Source: Gaiellasilicea sp963806955
GTDB taxonomy: Bacteria > Actinomycetota > Thermoleophilia > Gaiellales > Gaiellaceae
Direction: 5' to 3'
NCBI GenBank assembly: GCA_963806955.1
Contig: CAWDZG010000002.1
Location: forward strand, 434,001 to 498,000
Length of the DNA stretch: 64,000 nucleotides
In this document: positions 51,489-60,883 of the stretch, piece after piece
How positions within the stretch are numbered: position 1 is the stretch's first letter
Layout of the letters: every line of letters begins with the position of its first letter
The notes under the pieces: model-generated
What the model saw: only the letters and a program-made list of their open reading frames with translations
The model's database searches: none
Told to the model about the DNA's origin: nothing
Position numbers and translations under genes: made by a program

Positions 51489-52874
51489 TCAGCCCTCCTC
51501 GACCAGCTCGATGCCCTCGTCCGCGAGATCGGCGACGCCGCCGTCGGTGACGTGGATCACGTCGTCGATCCCGTCGCGCCTCAGCAGCGACACGGCAATC
51601 GAGCTGCGGTTGCCGGCGGAGCACGCGACTGCGAGCGGCTTCCCGTCGAGCGACTCCTTCAGGTCGGCGGGGATGCCGTCGCGAAGCTCGTGGTAGGGCA
51701 CGTGGAGCGAGCCCTCGACGTGGCCTTCGCGCCACTCGTCGTCCTCGCGCACGTCGAGCAGCACAACGTCGCGGGTGCGAAGCCGCTCGGCCAGCGTCGG
51801 CACGTCGATTGCAGGCGTCGAGTCGGTGTCGAGACCAGCGTCCTGCCAGGCCGCGATCCCGCCGGCAACCATCCCACGGAGGTTGCGGAAGCCGACCGCC
51901 TCGAGCATCCGGACGAGTTGCTGCGCCTCCGCGTCTCCCGCCGCGAGCACGACGACGTCGGCCTCGGGGTCGACCACCCAGGCGGCGCGCGTGCCCACCG
52001 CAGCCTTCACCATCGTCACGTTGATCGAGCCCGGGATGTGCGCCGCGTCGAACTCACGCGTCGCGCGCCCGTCGATCAGGACCGCGCCGTCGTCGAGCAG
52101 TTCTCGGACGCGGGCCGGGGCGAGCGGCTCGACCTGCGCGGCGTCGGTCAGCAGCGGACCGCGGTTGAGCTCGACGATCCGCTTGAAGTTGGGCGGCTGT
52201 GGCGCCTGCTCCGCCGTCAGCTCCTGCACGAAGCGCTGCTCGTCGTCGATCGCCAGCAGGCGGTTGAAGCGGCGCTCGAAGCCGAGCGTGGAGAGCGGCT
52301 TCTCGCTCATCCCGGCGCCACCGCAGAGCGAGCCGCCGATGTGCCCCGGCCAGACCTCGGTGTAGTCCGGGAGGTCGAGCAGCCGCCGGGTGGAGGCAAA
52401 GAGCCCGCGCGCGCCCTCCTCCGGCTCGACAGCCAGGTCGGGGCGGGCGAGGTCGCCCACGAAGACCGAGTCTCCGGTGGCGAGCAGCCAGGCCTCCTCG
52501 GAGCGGCTCGTGTCCTCGACGAGGAAGGAGAGGTGCTCGGGCCGGTGGCCCGGCGTCGGCACGGCGACGATCCGCACCTGGCCGACCTCGATCGTGTCGC
52601 CGTCGCCGAGCGGCTCGTGCTCGTACTCGACGCCGGCGTCCTTGGAGACGTGAATCGTGGCACCCGTCGCCTCGCGCAGCCGCCCGCGGCCCGACACGTG
52701 GTCGGCGTGGTTGTGCGTCTCGAGGATGTGGGTGATCTCGAAGCCGTGGTCGCCGGCGAGCGCAAGGTAGTCCTCGACCTCCCACTTGGGGTCGATCACC
52801 ACCGCCTCGCCGCCGTCGGCGATCACGTACGACGCGCAGCCGAGATCCTCGTGCAGTACCTGTCGGAAGAACAT
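51489..52874 (-). CDS. MBL-fold hydrolase (persulfide dioxygenase-like) fused to two rhodanese domains
   Basis: 461 residues. Residues 1-250: metallo-beta-lactamase fold with THNHADHVSG, PTPGHRPEHLSF, ATGDSVFVGDLARPDL and VWPGHIGG metal ligands, as in ETHE1/CstB-type proteins that oxidise persulfide to sulfite. About 260-355: a rhodanese domain lacking the Cys (VVVLAAGDAEAQQLV). About 365-461: a second rhodanese with CSAGNRSS. This matches the CstB architecture: persulfide is oxidised and sulfite leaves by TauE. Confidence 0.9.
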   Translation of the reverse strand: MFFRQVLHEDLGCASYVIADGGEAVVIDPKWEVEDYLALAGDHGFEITHILETHNHADHVSGRGRLREATGATIHVSKDAGVEYEHEPLGDGDTIEVGQVRIVAVPTPGHRPEHLSFLVEDTSRSEEAWLLATGDSVFVGDLARPDLAVEPEEGARGLFASTRRLLDLPDYTEVWPGHIGGSLCGGAGMSEKPLSTLGFERRFNRLLAIDDEQRFVQELTAEQAPQPPNFKRIVELNRGPLLTDAAQVEPLAPARVRELLDDGAVLIDGRATREFDAAHIPGSINVTMVKAAVGTRAAWVVDPEADVVVLAAGDAEAQQLVRMLEAVGFRNLRGMVAGGIAAWQDAGLDTDSTPAIDVPTLAERLRTRDVVLLDVREDDEWREGHVEGSLHVPYHELRDGIPADLKESLDGKPLAVACSAGNRSSIAVSLLRRDGIDDVIHVTDGGVADLADEGIELVEEG

Positions 52875-52896
52875 GGTCGAACGCTACCCCGACGGC

Positions 52897-54042
52897 TCAC
52901 TCCGCATGCCTGACCCGGTCGCGCGCGTCGGCGAAGCGGATCGTCTCGTACACGATCAACGCCACACAGAGGCCGGCGACGGTCGCGAGCGCCGCGAGTG
53001 CGGGCAGCTCGAGCGCGAGCGGCACGAACGCGATCAGGACGACCGCTGTGACGAGCCGCTGCCGGTTGAGCGAGCCGACGTTCCGGAGCCGGAAGAGGAT
53101 GTGCGCGACGAGGTAGAGCGCGATGCCGCCGCAGAGGGCGACGGCCGGAACGGTCTTCAGCGGGTCGCCAGTGTGCTCGAGCGTCTTCTTGACGGCAACC
53201 GCGAAGAGGACGATGCCCGCGACCATGGGCAGGTGCAGGTAGCTGTAGGAGTCTCGCGCCATCTCGAGCTGCGCTGCGCCGCTGCGCTCGTGCAGCTTGC
53301 GCTCGGCGACGATCGCGACCACGTCGAAGTACGCCCACCAGAGCGCGGCGGCAACGACGAGCCCGAGCAGGGCGGCCGTCACCTCGCCGACACCGAGGCC
53401 GCTCTCGGCGCTGACGCCGACCGCGACGATCGACTCGCCGAGCGCGACGATGATGATCAGCGCGTGGCGCTCGGCGAAGTGGCTCGCCGCGAGCCGCCAG
53501 CCCTTGCCGCCGCCGATGTACGCACCGAGCAGGTCGAGCACGAGCGCGAGCCCCCACACGGCCACCTGGACGCGGCCATCGAGCGCCGCGGCGACGAAGA
53601 GCAGCGAGATCCCGAGCGCCGACCCCGTCGCGAGCTTCGTCACCGCCTTGAGCAGATCCTTGTCGCCGCGCCCCGCGACCGCGTAGAGGACGAGGTGGAG
53701 GATGCGCACGGCCGCGTAGGCGCAGGCGAACAGGAAGGCGTCGTCGCCGAAGACGTCCGGCACGGCGAGCGACACGATCACCATCGCCCCCATCGCCCCG
53801 AAGAGCGCGATCCTGACGCCGCCCTCGTCCGGGTTGATCGTGTTCGTCAGCCAGGCGTACGCGGCCCAGGCCCACCAGAGCACGCCCAGCACGAGCAGGC
53901 CCTTGACCAGCCCACCCCAGGTCGGGTCGGCGGCCACGAACGCCGTCACCTGCGTGAACGCGAAGACGAAGACGAGGTCGAAGAAGAGCTCGAGCGGCAG
54001 CACCTTCTCCTCGGTGCTCTCGTAACGGCGTGGCTTCACCAT
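52897..54042 (-). CDS. Low-temperature-requirement A (LtrA) family membrane protein
   Basis: 381 residues, about ten helices. LtrA signature at the N-terminus (EKVLPLELFFDLVFVFAFTQVTAFVA) and FAERHALIIIVALGESIVAVGV in the middle. Function of the family is unresolved; named from cold-sensitive Listeria mutants. Downstream of the sulfur operon in position but upstream in transcription, 22 bp before the MBL gene start, so a shared transcript is possible. Confidence 0.9.
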   Translation of the reverse strand: MVKPRRYESTEEKVLPLELFFDLVFVFAFTQVTAFVAADPTWGGLVKGLLVLGVLWWAWAAYAWLTNTINPDEGGVRIALFGAMGAMVIVSLAVPDVFGDDAFLFACAYAAVRILHLVLYAVAGRGDKDLLKAVTKLATGSALGISLLFVAAALDGRVQVAVWGLALVLDLLGAYIGGGKGWRLAASHFAERHALIIIVALGESIVAVGVSAESGLGVGEVTAALLGLVVAAALWWAYFDVVAIVAERKLHERSGAAQLEMARDSYSYLHLPMVAGIVLFAVAVKKTLEHTGDPLKTVPAVALCGGIALYLVAHILFRLRNVGSLNRQRLVTAVVLIAFVPLALELPALAALATVAGLCVALIVYETIRFADARDRVRHAE

Positions 54043-54133
54043 CGCCCCGAGCCTACTGCGCCGCCGTGATTAGCCAGGCCAGATCGGGGTAGGCGTACCG
54101 GGAACACACGCAACCCACAGAGGAGGGATGCAG

Positions 54134-54490
54134 ATGAGTCACGACCGTCAGACGACAGTCGACATCTGGATGTTCAGGGAGCAGTCGCTCGACCCGGCGG
54201 GCCTGATCGGGTTCTCCGTCGAGGCGACCGACGGCGGGATCGGGAAGATCGACGAGGCGACCGGTGACACCGGCCGCAGCCACCTGATCGTCGACACCGG
54301 CCCGTGGATCTTCGGCAAGAAGGTGCTCCTGCCGGCAGGCGTCGTCGACCGCGTCGATCTCGACACGGAGACCGTGTTCCTATCCCGGACGAAGGACGAG
54401 ATCAAGAACGCGCCCGAGTTCGGCGAGGAGCTGCGCGCCGACGACGAGCTGTACCGCAGCCGCGTCGGCGACTACTACGGCGGCTTCTAG
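54134..54490 (+). CDS. PRC-barrel domain protein
   Basis: 118 residues. The SD GAGGAGGG touches the ATG at 54128, leaving ATG 54134 (6-base spacing) as the better start. PRC-barrel fold: LIGFSVEATDGGIGKIDEATGDTGRSHLIVDTGPWIFGKKVLLPAGVVDRVD, ending DDELYRSRVGDYYGGF. Such stress-linked PRC proteins are common in actinobacteria; partner unknown. Convergent with the aquaporin gene, 3 bp between stops. Confidence 0.88.
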   Translation: MSHDRQTTVDIWMFREQSLDPAGLIGFSVEATDGGIGKIDEATGDTGRSHLIVDTGPWIFGKKVLLPAGVVDRVDLDTETVFLSRTKDEIKNAPEFGEELRADDELYRSRVGDYYGGF

Positions 54491-54493
54491 CGG

Positions 54494-55228
54494 TTAGGAG
54501 AGTGCGGTCTCGCCCGGCCGCGGCTCGTCGACGCCGGACTCGGGTGTCCCGACGACCGCCGGCCGGGCGGGCCGGATGTAGAGCCAGTCGTAGGCGAGTG
54601 CCGCGACGGCTGCGCCGACCGCCGGACCGGCGAGGTAGATCCAGAAGTCGTCCCAGATCCCCTGTACGAGCTCCGGCCCGAGCGCGCGGGCCGGGTTCAT
54701 CGCGGCGCCCGTGAGGGGTCCGGCTGCGAGAATGTCGACCGTGATCGTCAGGCCGATCGCAAGCCCCGCGATCGACTTGAACGCACCGCCCGCGTCCACG
54801 GCGGTGGCGAAGATCACCCAGACGAGAAAGAACGTGAGCAGCGCCTCCAGCCCGACGCCGGCCCCGACGCTGATCGTCTCGTTGACGACCGGGACACCCT
54901 GGTCGAGGTTCGCCTCGCCCGGGAAGAGCGCCCGCAGCGCGAGCGCCCCGGCCACTGCGCCCGCGAGCTGCGCGAGCCAGTAAACGACTGCCAGCGATGG
55001 GACGATCCTGCGTGTGACGAGGAACGCGAACGTGACGGCGGGGTTGAAGTGGCCGCCGGAGATGTGCCCGACCGCCGAGACCATGATCGCGATCGTCAGA
55101 CCGTGCGCGAGCGCGACCCCCGTCAGGCCCGAGCTCTGGACGAACACGATCGAGCCGACGCCGACGAAGATCAGCGCGAAGGTGCCGACGAACTCGGCCA
55201 CACCGCGGCGGAGGGGGTCGTATTCCAC
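54494..55228 (-). CDS. MIP-family channel (aquaporin/glycerol facilitator)
   Basis: 244 residues, six helices plus the two NPA half-helices: SGGHFNPAVTFAF and GAAMNPARALGPELVQG with the selectivity Arg after the second NPA. N-terminal ABVAEFVGTFALIF-type motif (RGVAEFVGTFALIFVGVGSIV). Water or small neutral solutes; the subtype cannot be set by eye. The C-terminal tail (about 25 residues) is cytoplasmic. Confidence 0.92.
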   Translation of the reverse strand: MEYDPLRRGVAEFVGTFALIFVGVGSIVFVQSSGLTGVALAHGLTIAIMVSAVGHISGGHFNPAVTFAFLVTRRIVPSLAVVYWLAQLAGAVAGALALRALFPGEANLDQGVPVVNETISVGAGVGLEALLTFFLVWVIFATAVDAGGAFKSIAGLAIGLTITVDILAAGPLTGAAMNPARALGPELVQGIWDDFWIYLAGPAVGAAVAALAYDWLYIRPARPAVVGTPESGVDEPRPGETALS

Positions 55229-55291
55229 GGCGGCAGGCTACGGAGCGGGGCGGACGGCATCGCTGCACGCCGTTCGCTACCGTGCAGACAG

Positions 55292-55480
55292 ATGCCGAAC
55301 GACCCCACTGCCGAGATCACTCAGGCGGCGAGCTGCCCCCACTGCCACAAGCCCTTCGCGGCCGAGCTGCTCGAGGGCGGCGCCGAGCGCCACCGCGGCT
55401 TCAAGTGCCCGCACTGCAAGCTGTTCGTCCCGGAGAGCAGGGCCGAGGACGCCCCGCTCTCGCGCGAGTCCGCGCTCTAG
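55292..55480 (+). CDS. Small zinc-ribbon protein
   Basis: 62 residues with two CPHC knuckles (ASCPHCHKPFAAELL and FKCPHCKLFVP), 24 residues apart, a complete four-Cys zinc ribbon. Acidic, disordered C-terminus. It ends 23 bp before the cyclase/ATPase gene on the same strand and may share its promoter. Role unknown; nucleic-acid or protein binding is typical. Confidence 0.75.
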   Translation: MPNDPTAEITQAASCPHCHKPFAAELLEGGAERHRGFKCPHCKLFVPESRAEDAPLSRESAL

Positions 55481-55503
55481 GGCCGTCGCCGTAGACTCGG
55501 GCC

Positions 55504-58500
55504 GTGGCACGCCGCGAGCGCAAGGTCGTCACCGTCGTCTTCGCCGACCTCGTCGGCTTCACGGCCCATGCGGAGACGCTCGACCCGGAGGACGTCGAGG
55601 CGATCCTCGGCCCCTACCACGAGCGGCTGCGCGGCGAGCTCGAGGCGTTCGGCGGCACGGTGGAGAAGTTCATCGGCGACGCGGTGATGGCGCTCTTCGG
55701 CGCCCCCGTCGCGCACGAGGACGACCCCGAGCGGGCCGTGCGCGCCGCGCTCGCGATCCGCGCCGCCGCGGCCGAGAGCAGCTTCGAGGTGCGGATCGCC
55801 GTCAACACCGGCGAGGCCCTCGTCGCGCTCGACGCCGACCCGCGCCTGGGCGAGGCGATGGCCTCCGGCGACGTGATCAACACCGCCGCGCGCCTCCAGT
55901 CGGCCGCGCCGGTGAACGGCGTGCTCGTCGGCGAAGCGACCTACCGCGCGACGCGCGACGTGATCGACTACCGCCCGGCGGAGCCGATCCAGGCCAAGGG
56001 CAAGGCCGAGCCCGTGCCCGCCTGGACGGCGGTCGAGGCGCGGTCGCCGTTCGGCGTCGACGTGCGCCAGCACGGGGGCGCCCCGCTCGTCGGGCGGCAG
56101 CGGGAGCTCGAGCTCTTGCTCGCAGCGTTCGAGCGCGCCCGGGCCGAGTCGTCACCGCAGCTCGTCACGCTCGTCGGCGTCCCGGGGATGGGTAAGAGCC
56201 GGCTCGCGTGGGAGCTCTTCCAGGCGCTCGACGCTCTGCCCGACCGGATCCGCTGGCGCCAGGGGCGCTGCCTCCCGTACGGGGGCCTCGCGCTCGCCGC
56301 GCTGGCCGAGATCGTTAAGGCGCACGCGGGCATCCTCGAGGACGACGGGCCCGACGCCTCGGCTGCGAAACTCGCACAGGCGGTCGCCGCCTCCGTCCCG
56401 GAGCCGGAGCGGGAGTGGGTCGCCTCCCACCTGCGCGGGCTCGTCGGGCTCGAGATCGAGCCTTCGCACGGCCGCGACGAGGCCTTCACCGCCTGGCGCC
56501 GCCTGCTCGAGGGGATCGCCGAGCAGGAACCGCTCGTGCTCGTCTTCGAGGACGTCCACTGGGCCGACGACGTGCTGCTCGACTTCGTCGACCACCTCGT
56601 CGACTGGGCCGCCGGCGTCCCGATCCTCGTCCTCTGCACGGCGCGGCCGGAGCTGATCGAGCGGCGACCGGGCTGGGGCGGCGGCAAGCTGAACGCGCTC
56701 GTGCTCTCGCTCTCGCCGCTCGCGGAGGCGGAGACGTCGCTGCTGCTCTCCGCCGTGCTAGAGCGCAGCGTCCTGCCCGCGGCCGAGCAGGCGCGGCTGC
56801 TCGAGCGCTCGGGCGGGAACCCGCTCTACACCGAGCAGCTCGCCCGGCTCTACGAGGAGTCGGGCAGCGTCGACGGTCTGCCCGAGAGCCTCCAGGGCAT
56901 CGTCGCCGCCCGCCTCGATGCGCTCGCGCGCGAGGAGAAGGCGCTGCTGCAGAACGCATCCGTGCTCGGGAAGGTCTTCTGGACGGGCGCACTCGCGGCG
57001 ATGGGCTCGGAGGATGTGGAGACGCTGCTGCACGGGCTCGAACGGAAGGAGTTCGTCCGGCGCGAGCGCAGCGCCGCCGTCGGCGGGGAGGCCCAGTTCG
57101 CCTTCCGCCACGTCCTCGTCCGCGACGTCGCCTACGGGCAGATCCCGCGGGCGGACCGGAGCGCGAAGCACGAGGCCGCGGGTGGCTGGATCGAGCGGCT
57201 CGGCCGGCCGGACGACCACGCGGAGTCCGTCGCGCACCACTACGCGACGGCGCGCGAGCTCGCCGTCGCCGCGCGCCGCGAGACCCCCGGGCTCGACGAC
57301 CGCCTGCGTGCGGCGCTCCGCGCGGCCGGAGAGCGGGCGCATGCGCTGAACGCTTTCGACGCGGCGGCACGCCACTTCGACGGGGCGCTGACGCTCTGGC
57401 CGGAGGACGACCCCGACCTGCCGGTCGTCCGTTTCCTGCGCGCCCGCGCGCTCGCCAGGCTCGGCCGGGCAGACGAGACCGAGCTGGACGAGACCGCGCG
57501 GGTACTCGAGCAGGCCGGGCAGTCCGAGCTCGCGGCGGAGGCGCACGTGGAGCTCTCGGATCTCGCCTGGTACGGCGGCCGCGGCGAGGCCGCGGCCGAG
57601 CGCCTGGAGCACGCGCGCGAGCTCGTCGACCCGCTGCCCGACTCGCGGGCGAAGACGTGGGTGCTGAGCCAGACGGCACGCGCCGCGATGCTCGCATCGC
57701 GCTACGAGGAGGCCGTCGAGCTCGGAGACCGGGCGCTCGAGCTCGCCCTCAGGCTCGAGCTCTCCGAGATCAGCATCGGCGCGCTCGCGACCGTCGGCAC
57801 CAGCCGGTTCTACCTCGGCGACCCGAAAGGCCTCGAACAGCTCGCGGAGAGCACCGAGCTCGCCCGCGAGCGGAACGCACCCGTGCTCGCCCGCGTCCTG
57901 AACAACCTGGGCAGCGCCCTGGACGTCGCCGGACGCGTGCCGGAGGCGGCAGCCGCCTACGCCGGGGCGATCGAGACAGCCGACCGCTTCGGCCTGGTCA
58001 GCTCCGCGCTGTTCGCGCGCGCCAACGCGCTCGACGTCAGGCTGCATACGGAGCGCTGGCAGGCAGTCCGCGAGCTGGCGGGAGCGGTCGCGGCCGCGGC
58101 GGAGGACCAGGGCCTCGCCATCGCCGAGCGGCTTGCGCTCAGCGCGCGCGCGCTCGTTCAGGTCGAGCTCGGCGACGACGAGGCCGGAGACGCTGACAGC
58201 GCCCGCGCGGTCGCGGTCGGACGCGACCTCGGCGACGCAAGGTCGATCGTGCCGGGCCTCGCCACTCGCGCTGCGGTGCTCGTGCGGATCGGCCGCGTCG
58301 AGGAGGCGATCCCGGTCGCGGAGGAGCTGCTCGCACTCGCCGCGATCTCGAACCTCCCCTTCGGTGCGGGCACCGACGCGATCGCGATCGCGGAGTGCGT
58401 GGGCGTGGAACGCTGGCTCCAGTCGCTCGAGCGTCGGACTTGGCGCTCCCTCTGGGCCGAGGCCCAGGCGATGCTCCTCGGGGGCGATCCCGCCGGCGCC

Positions 58501-58719
58501 GCGGCTCTTTACGCCGAGATGGGCTCCACCCGCGACGCCGCTCTCGCGACGCTCCATGCCGGCAGGGCCGACCTCGAGGCCGGGCGGCTCGACGAGGGAC
58601 GCGCGCGCGTCGACGAAGCCCTCGACTTCTACCGCCGCGTCGGCGGCGTCCGGCGCATCGCGGAGGCCGAGGCGCTGCTGTCCCGCCATGCGGACGGGAC
58701 GGCAGCGACCGGCACGTAG
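55504..58719 (+). CDS. Adenylate cyclase - STAND ATPase - TPR regulator
   Basis: 1071 residues from GTG 55504. Residues about 5-185: class III cyclase with VVFADLVGFT, GGTVEKFIGDAVMALFG and DVINTAARLQ; both metal Asp, the substrate Lys and Asp, and the Asn and Arg are kept, so adenylate cyclase activity is expected. About 197-560: AAA/STAND ATPase with P-loop GVPGMGKSRLAWEL and LVFEDVHWADDVLLDF (Walker B). The remainder is TPR-like helices. Such proteins integrate a signal through the TPR part to control ATPase and cAMP synthesis. Confidence 0.9.
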   Translation: MARRERKVVTVVFADLVGFTAHAETLDPEDVEAILGPYHERLRGELEAFGGTVEKFIGDAVMALFGAPVAHEDDPERAVRAALAIRAAAAESSFEVRIAVNTGEALVALDADPRLGEAMASGDVINTAARLQSAAPVNGVLVGEATYRATRDVIDYRPAEPIQAKGKAEPVPAWTAVEARSPFGVDVRQHGGAPLVGRQRELELLLAAFERARAESSPQLVTLVGVPGMGKSRLAWELFQALDALPDRIRWRQGRCLPYGGLALAALAEIVKAHAGILEDDGPDASAAKLAQAVAASVPEPEREWVASHLRGLVGLEIEPSHGRDEAFTAWRRLLEGIAEQEPLVLVFEDVHWADDVLLDFVDHLVDWAAGVPILVLCTARPELIERRPGWGGGKLNALVLSLSPLAEAETSLLLSAVLERSVLPAAEQARLLERSGGNPLYTEQLARLYEESGSVDGLPESLQGIVAARLDALAREEKALLQNASVLGKVFWTGALAAMGSEDVETLLHGLERKEFVRRERSAAVGGEAQFAFRHVLVRDVAYGQIPRADRSAKHEAAGGWIERLGRPDDHAESVAHHYATARELAVAARRETPGLDDRLRAALRAAGERAHALNAFDAAARHFDGALTLWPEDDPDLPVVRFLRARALARLGRADETELDETARVLEQAGQSELAAEAHVELSDLAWYGGRGEAAAERLEHARELVDPLPDSRAKTWVLSQTARAAMLASRYEEAVELGDRALELALRLELSEISIGALATVGTSRFYLGDPKGLEQLAESTELARERNAPVLARVLNNLGSALDVAGRVPEAAAAYAGAIETADRFGLVSSALFARANALDVRLHTERWQAVRELAGAVAAAAEDQGLAIAERLALSARALVQVELGDDEAGDADSARAVAVGRDLGDARSIVPGLATRAAVLVRIGRVEEAIPVAEELLALAAISNLPFGAGTDAIAIAECVGVERWLQSLERRTWRSLWAEAQAMLLGGDPAGAAALYAEMGSTRDAALATLHAGRADLEAGRLDEGRARVDEALDFYRRVGGVRRIAEAEALLSRHADGTAATGT

Positions 58720-59817
58720 CTACATGCAGTTCTTGAGCGCCTGCGCCTCGGGCAGGCCCTCGAGCTTCTTCAGCGTGTTGTTCTCGATCTGACGGATCCG
58801 CTCGCGCGTGACGCCGAAGGCGCGGCCGACCTCCTCGAGCGTGTAGGGCGGCGCGCCCGACAGGCCGAACCGGAGCTCGATCACGCGCCGCTCCCGCTCC
58901 GGTAGCGCCAGCAGCGCCTGTTCCACATCCTCGCGGCGGAGCGAGAGCGAGGCGGTGTCGAACGGCGACTCGGCCGAGTCGTCGGGAACGAAATCGCCGA
59001 GCGAGCTCTCCTCCTCCTCGCCGATCGGCTTCTCGAGCGAGACGGGCAGCTGGGCCATCCGCAGGATCTCGCGGACCTCGTCGGTCGTGATCTCGAGCTC
59101 CTCGGCGATCTCCTCCGGCTTCGGCTCCCGCCCCAGCCGCTGCACCAGTTGGCGCTCGATGTGGACGACCTTGTTCAGCTTCTCGACCATGTGCACCGGG
59201 ATCCGGATCGTCCGCGCCTTGTCCGCGATCGCGCGCGTGACGGCCTGCCGGATCCACCAGGTCGCATAGGTGGAGAACTTGAACCCCTTGCGGTAGTCGA
59301 ACTTCTCCACCGCCCGGATCAGCCCGAGCGAGCCCTCCTGGATCAGGTCCAGGAACGAGAGGCCGCGGCCGAGGTAGCCCTTCGCGATCGAGACGACGAG
59401 GCGGAGGTTCGCCTCCGTCATCTGTGTCTTCGCGGCCATGTCGCCACGCTCGATCCGCTTTGCGAGGTAGATCTCCTGGTCGGCCGTCAGGAGCGGCACC
59501 TTGCCGATCTCCCGCAGGTAGAGCCGCAGCGAGTCGAGCGACGGCTCGACGGTGAGATCGAGCTTCGGCGCCGACTTCTCGTCCTCTGCCAGCGCGGGCT
59601 GCTCGTGCGGCGGCGACTTGTACTGCTCGCCCTCGACCAGCTCGATCGAGTGGTCGATCAGATAGGTGTAGAAGTCCTCGATCTGCTCTTTCGTCAGCTC
59701 GACCTCTTCGAGGCCGGCGACGATCTCGTCGTAGGTGAGGAAGCCCTTCTCCTGACCGTGCTGGACGAGCTTCTGGAGCTCCTCGACCTCGGGAAGAGCC
59801 ATATCGACGGTGAGCAT
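58720..59817 (-). CDS. rpoD: Principal RNA polymerase sigma factor (RpoD/SigA)
   Basis: 365 residues from ATG 59817. A short region 1.1 (LQKLVQHGQEKGFLTYDEIVAGLEEVELTKEQIEDFYTYL), region 1.2 (DSLRLYLREIGKVPLLTADQEIYLAKRIERGD), 2 (NLRLVVSIAKGYLGRGLSFLDLIQEGSLGLIRAVEKFDYRKGFKFSTYATWWIRQA), 3 and 4 (TLEEVGRAFGVTRERIRQIENNTLKKL). The presence of 1.1 marks the housekeeping sigma. It abuts the convergent cyclase gene with no gap. This is not the sigma that would read the CTGCCGAT promoters. Confidence 0.93.
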   Translation of the reverse strand: MLTVDMALPEVEELQKLVQHGQEKGFLTYDEIVAGLEEVELTKEQIEDFYTYLIDHSIELVEGEQYKSPPHEQPALAEDEKSAPKLDLTVEPSLDSLRLYLREIGKVPLLTADQEIYLAKRIERGDMAAKTQMTEANLRLVVSIAKGYLGRGLSFLDLIQEGSLGLIRAVEKFDYRKGFKFSTYATWWIRQAVTRAIADKARTIRIPVHMVEKLNKVVHIERQLVQRLGREPKPEEIAEELEITTDEVREILRMAQLPVSLEKPIGEEEESSLGDFVPDDSAESPFDTASLSLRREDVEQALLALPERERRVIELRFGLSGAPPYTLEEVGRAFGVTRERIRQIENNTLKKLEGLPEAQALKNCM

Positions 59818-59949
59818 GGACCTCGCTTTCCTCGCGGCTGACGGGGACTCGGACCTGCCACAAAACGAAGAGCCAACGCGGGGCGCCGGCTCTGTGACCA
59901 TCGAGGGCTGGATCCTATAACGGACCGCGCGGCTTCGGCCACTGAAATG

Positions 59950-60840
59950 TCACGAGTCCGCGACCACCTCGCCGACGAGCTCGCCACGGGAGTTTTCGAG
60001 CGGGACAACGCCGAGCTCACCCGTCTCGAAGCCGAGCCGGCGCAGCAGCTCGGCAAGTGCGGGCCGCATCGCGCGCATGCTTCCGTCCTCGACCTTGAGC
60101 GCGATTCCGAGCCCGTCCGGGCTGCAGGCGCACAGCAATCCCTCGGCGCCTCCCTTCGCCGTCCAGCCATCCAGCTCGCGCATCAGGAGCGAGTCGGCGG
60201 CAACGGGACCGCGCACGAGCTCCGGATGCGCGCGCATCGCGGCGGCCACCCGGTCGCCCCCGTCGAGCTGCTCGAGACGTCCGAACATCAGCGCCATCCG
60301 CTCGAGCGGGAGCGCGAACGTGAGCACGCCGCAGCCGTCGATCGCGGTCGGGATCTCCTCCCGCTCGGCGTCGGCGGCGGCCGCGACCTCGGCGAGGCAC
60401 GCGTGCTGGACGGGATGGGTCTCGAGCCGGTAGCCGCCGCTCGCCCAGCCATGGGCACGGCAGAGCGCGAGCATGCCGGCGTGCTTGCCCGAGCAGTTGT
60501 GCTCGAGCGCCGAAGGCCCCGACGCTGAACCACTTGTCCCGCACTCGAGCTCGTCCGCTTCAGCCGGCGCCTTCGCGAGCAGGCTGCGGACGGCGGCGAG
60601 CTGCTCGGGCGAGGCGAGATGCGAGGCCGAGGCGATCGCGATCTCCTCGCTCGTCAGGTCGCCCCGGGCGCGTACGAGTGGCAGCGCCTGGAACGGCTTT
60701 GCGGACGAGCGGAGGAACGCCACGCGACCAGGGTCACCGGCCTCCTCGACCACGGCCCCGTCCTGGACCGCGACGGCGTGGACGAGGTGCGTCGCCTCCT
60801 CCACCGTGCCACGGTGGACGATCACCTTGATCGGACCCAT
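59950..60840 (-). CDS. L-asparaginase (thermolabile AnsA/asparaginase II family)
   Basis: 296 residues from ATG 60840. Motifs VIVHRGTVEEATHLVHAVAV, RSSAKPFQALPLV (RSxxKPFQ), ECGTSGS, HNCSGKHAGMLALC and AIDGCGVLTFALPL are those of the Rhizobium etli-type asparaginase family. Hydrolyses asparagine to aspartate and ammonia in the cytoplasm. Divergent from the ArsR-MFS pair. Confidence 0.9.
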   Translation of the reverse strand: MGPIKVIVHRGTVEEATHLVHAVAVQDGAVVEEAGDPGRVAFLRSSAKPFQALPLVRARGDLTSEEIAIASASHLASPEQLAAVRSLLAKAPAEADELECGTSGSASGPSALEHNCSGKHAGMLALCRAHGWASGGYRLETHPVQHACLAEVAAAADAEREEIPTAIDGCGVLTFALPLERMALMFGRLEQLDGGDRVAAAMRAHPELVRGPVAADSLLMRELDGWTAKGGAEGLLCACSPDGLGIALKVEDGSMRAMRPALAELLRRLGFETGELGVVPLENSRGELVGEVVADS

Positions 60841-60883
60841 TGCGCGGCAGACTACGCACTTGCAAACGGACGATGACCATCGT

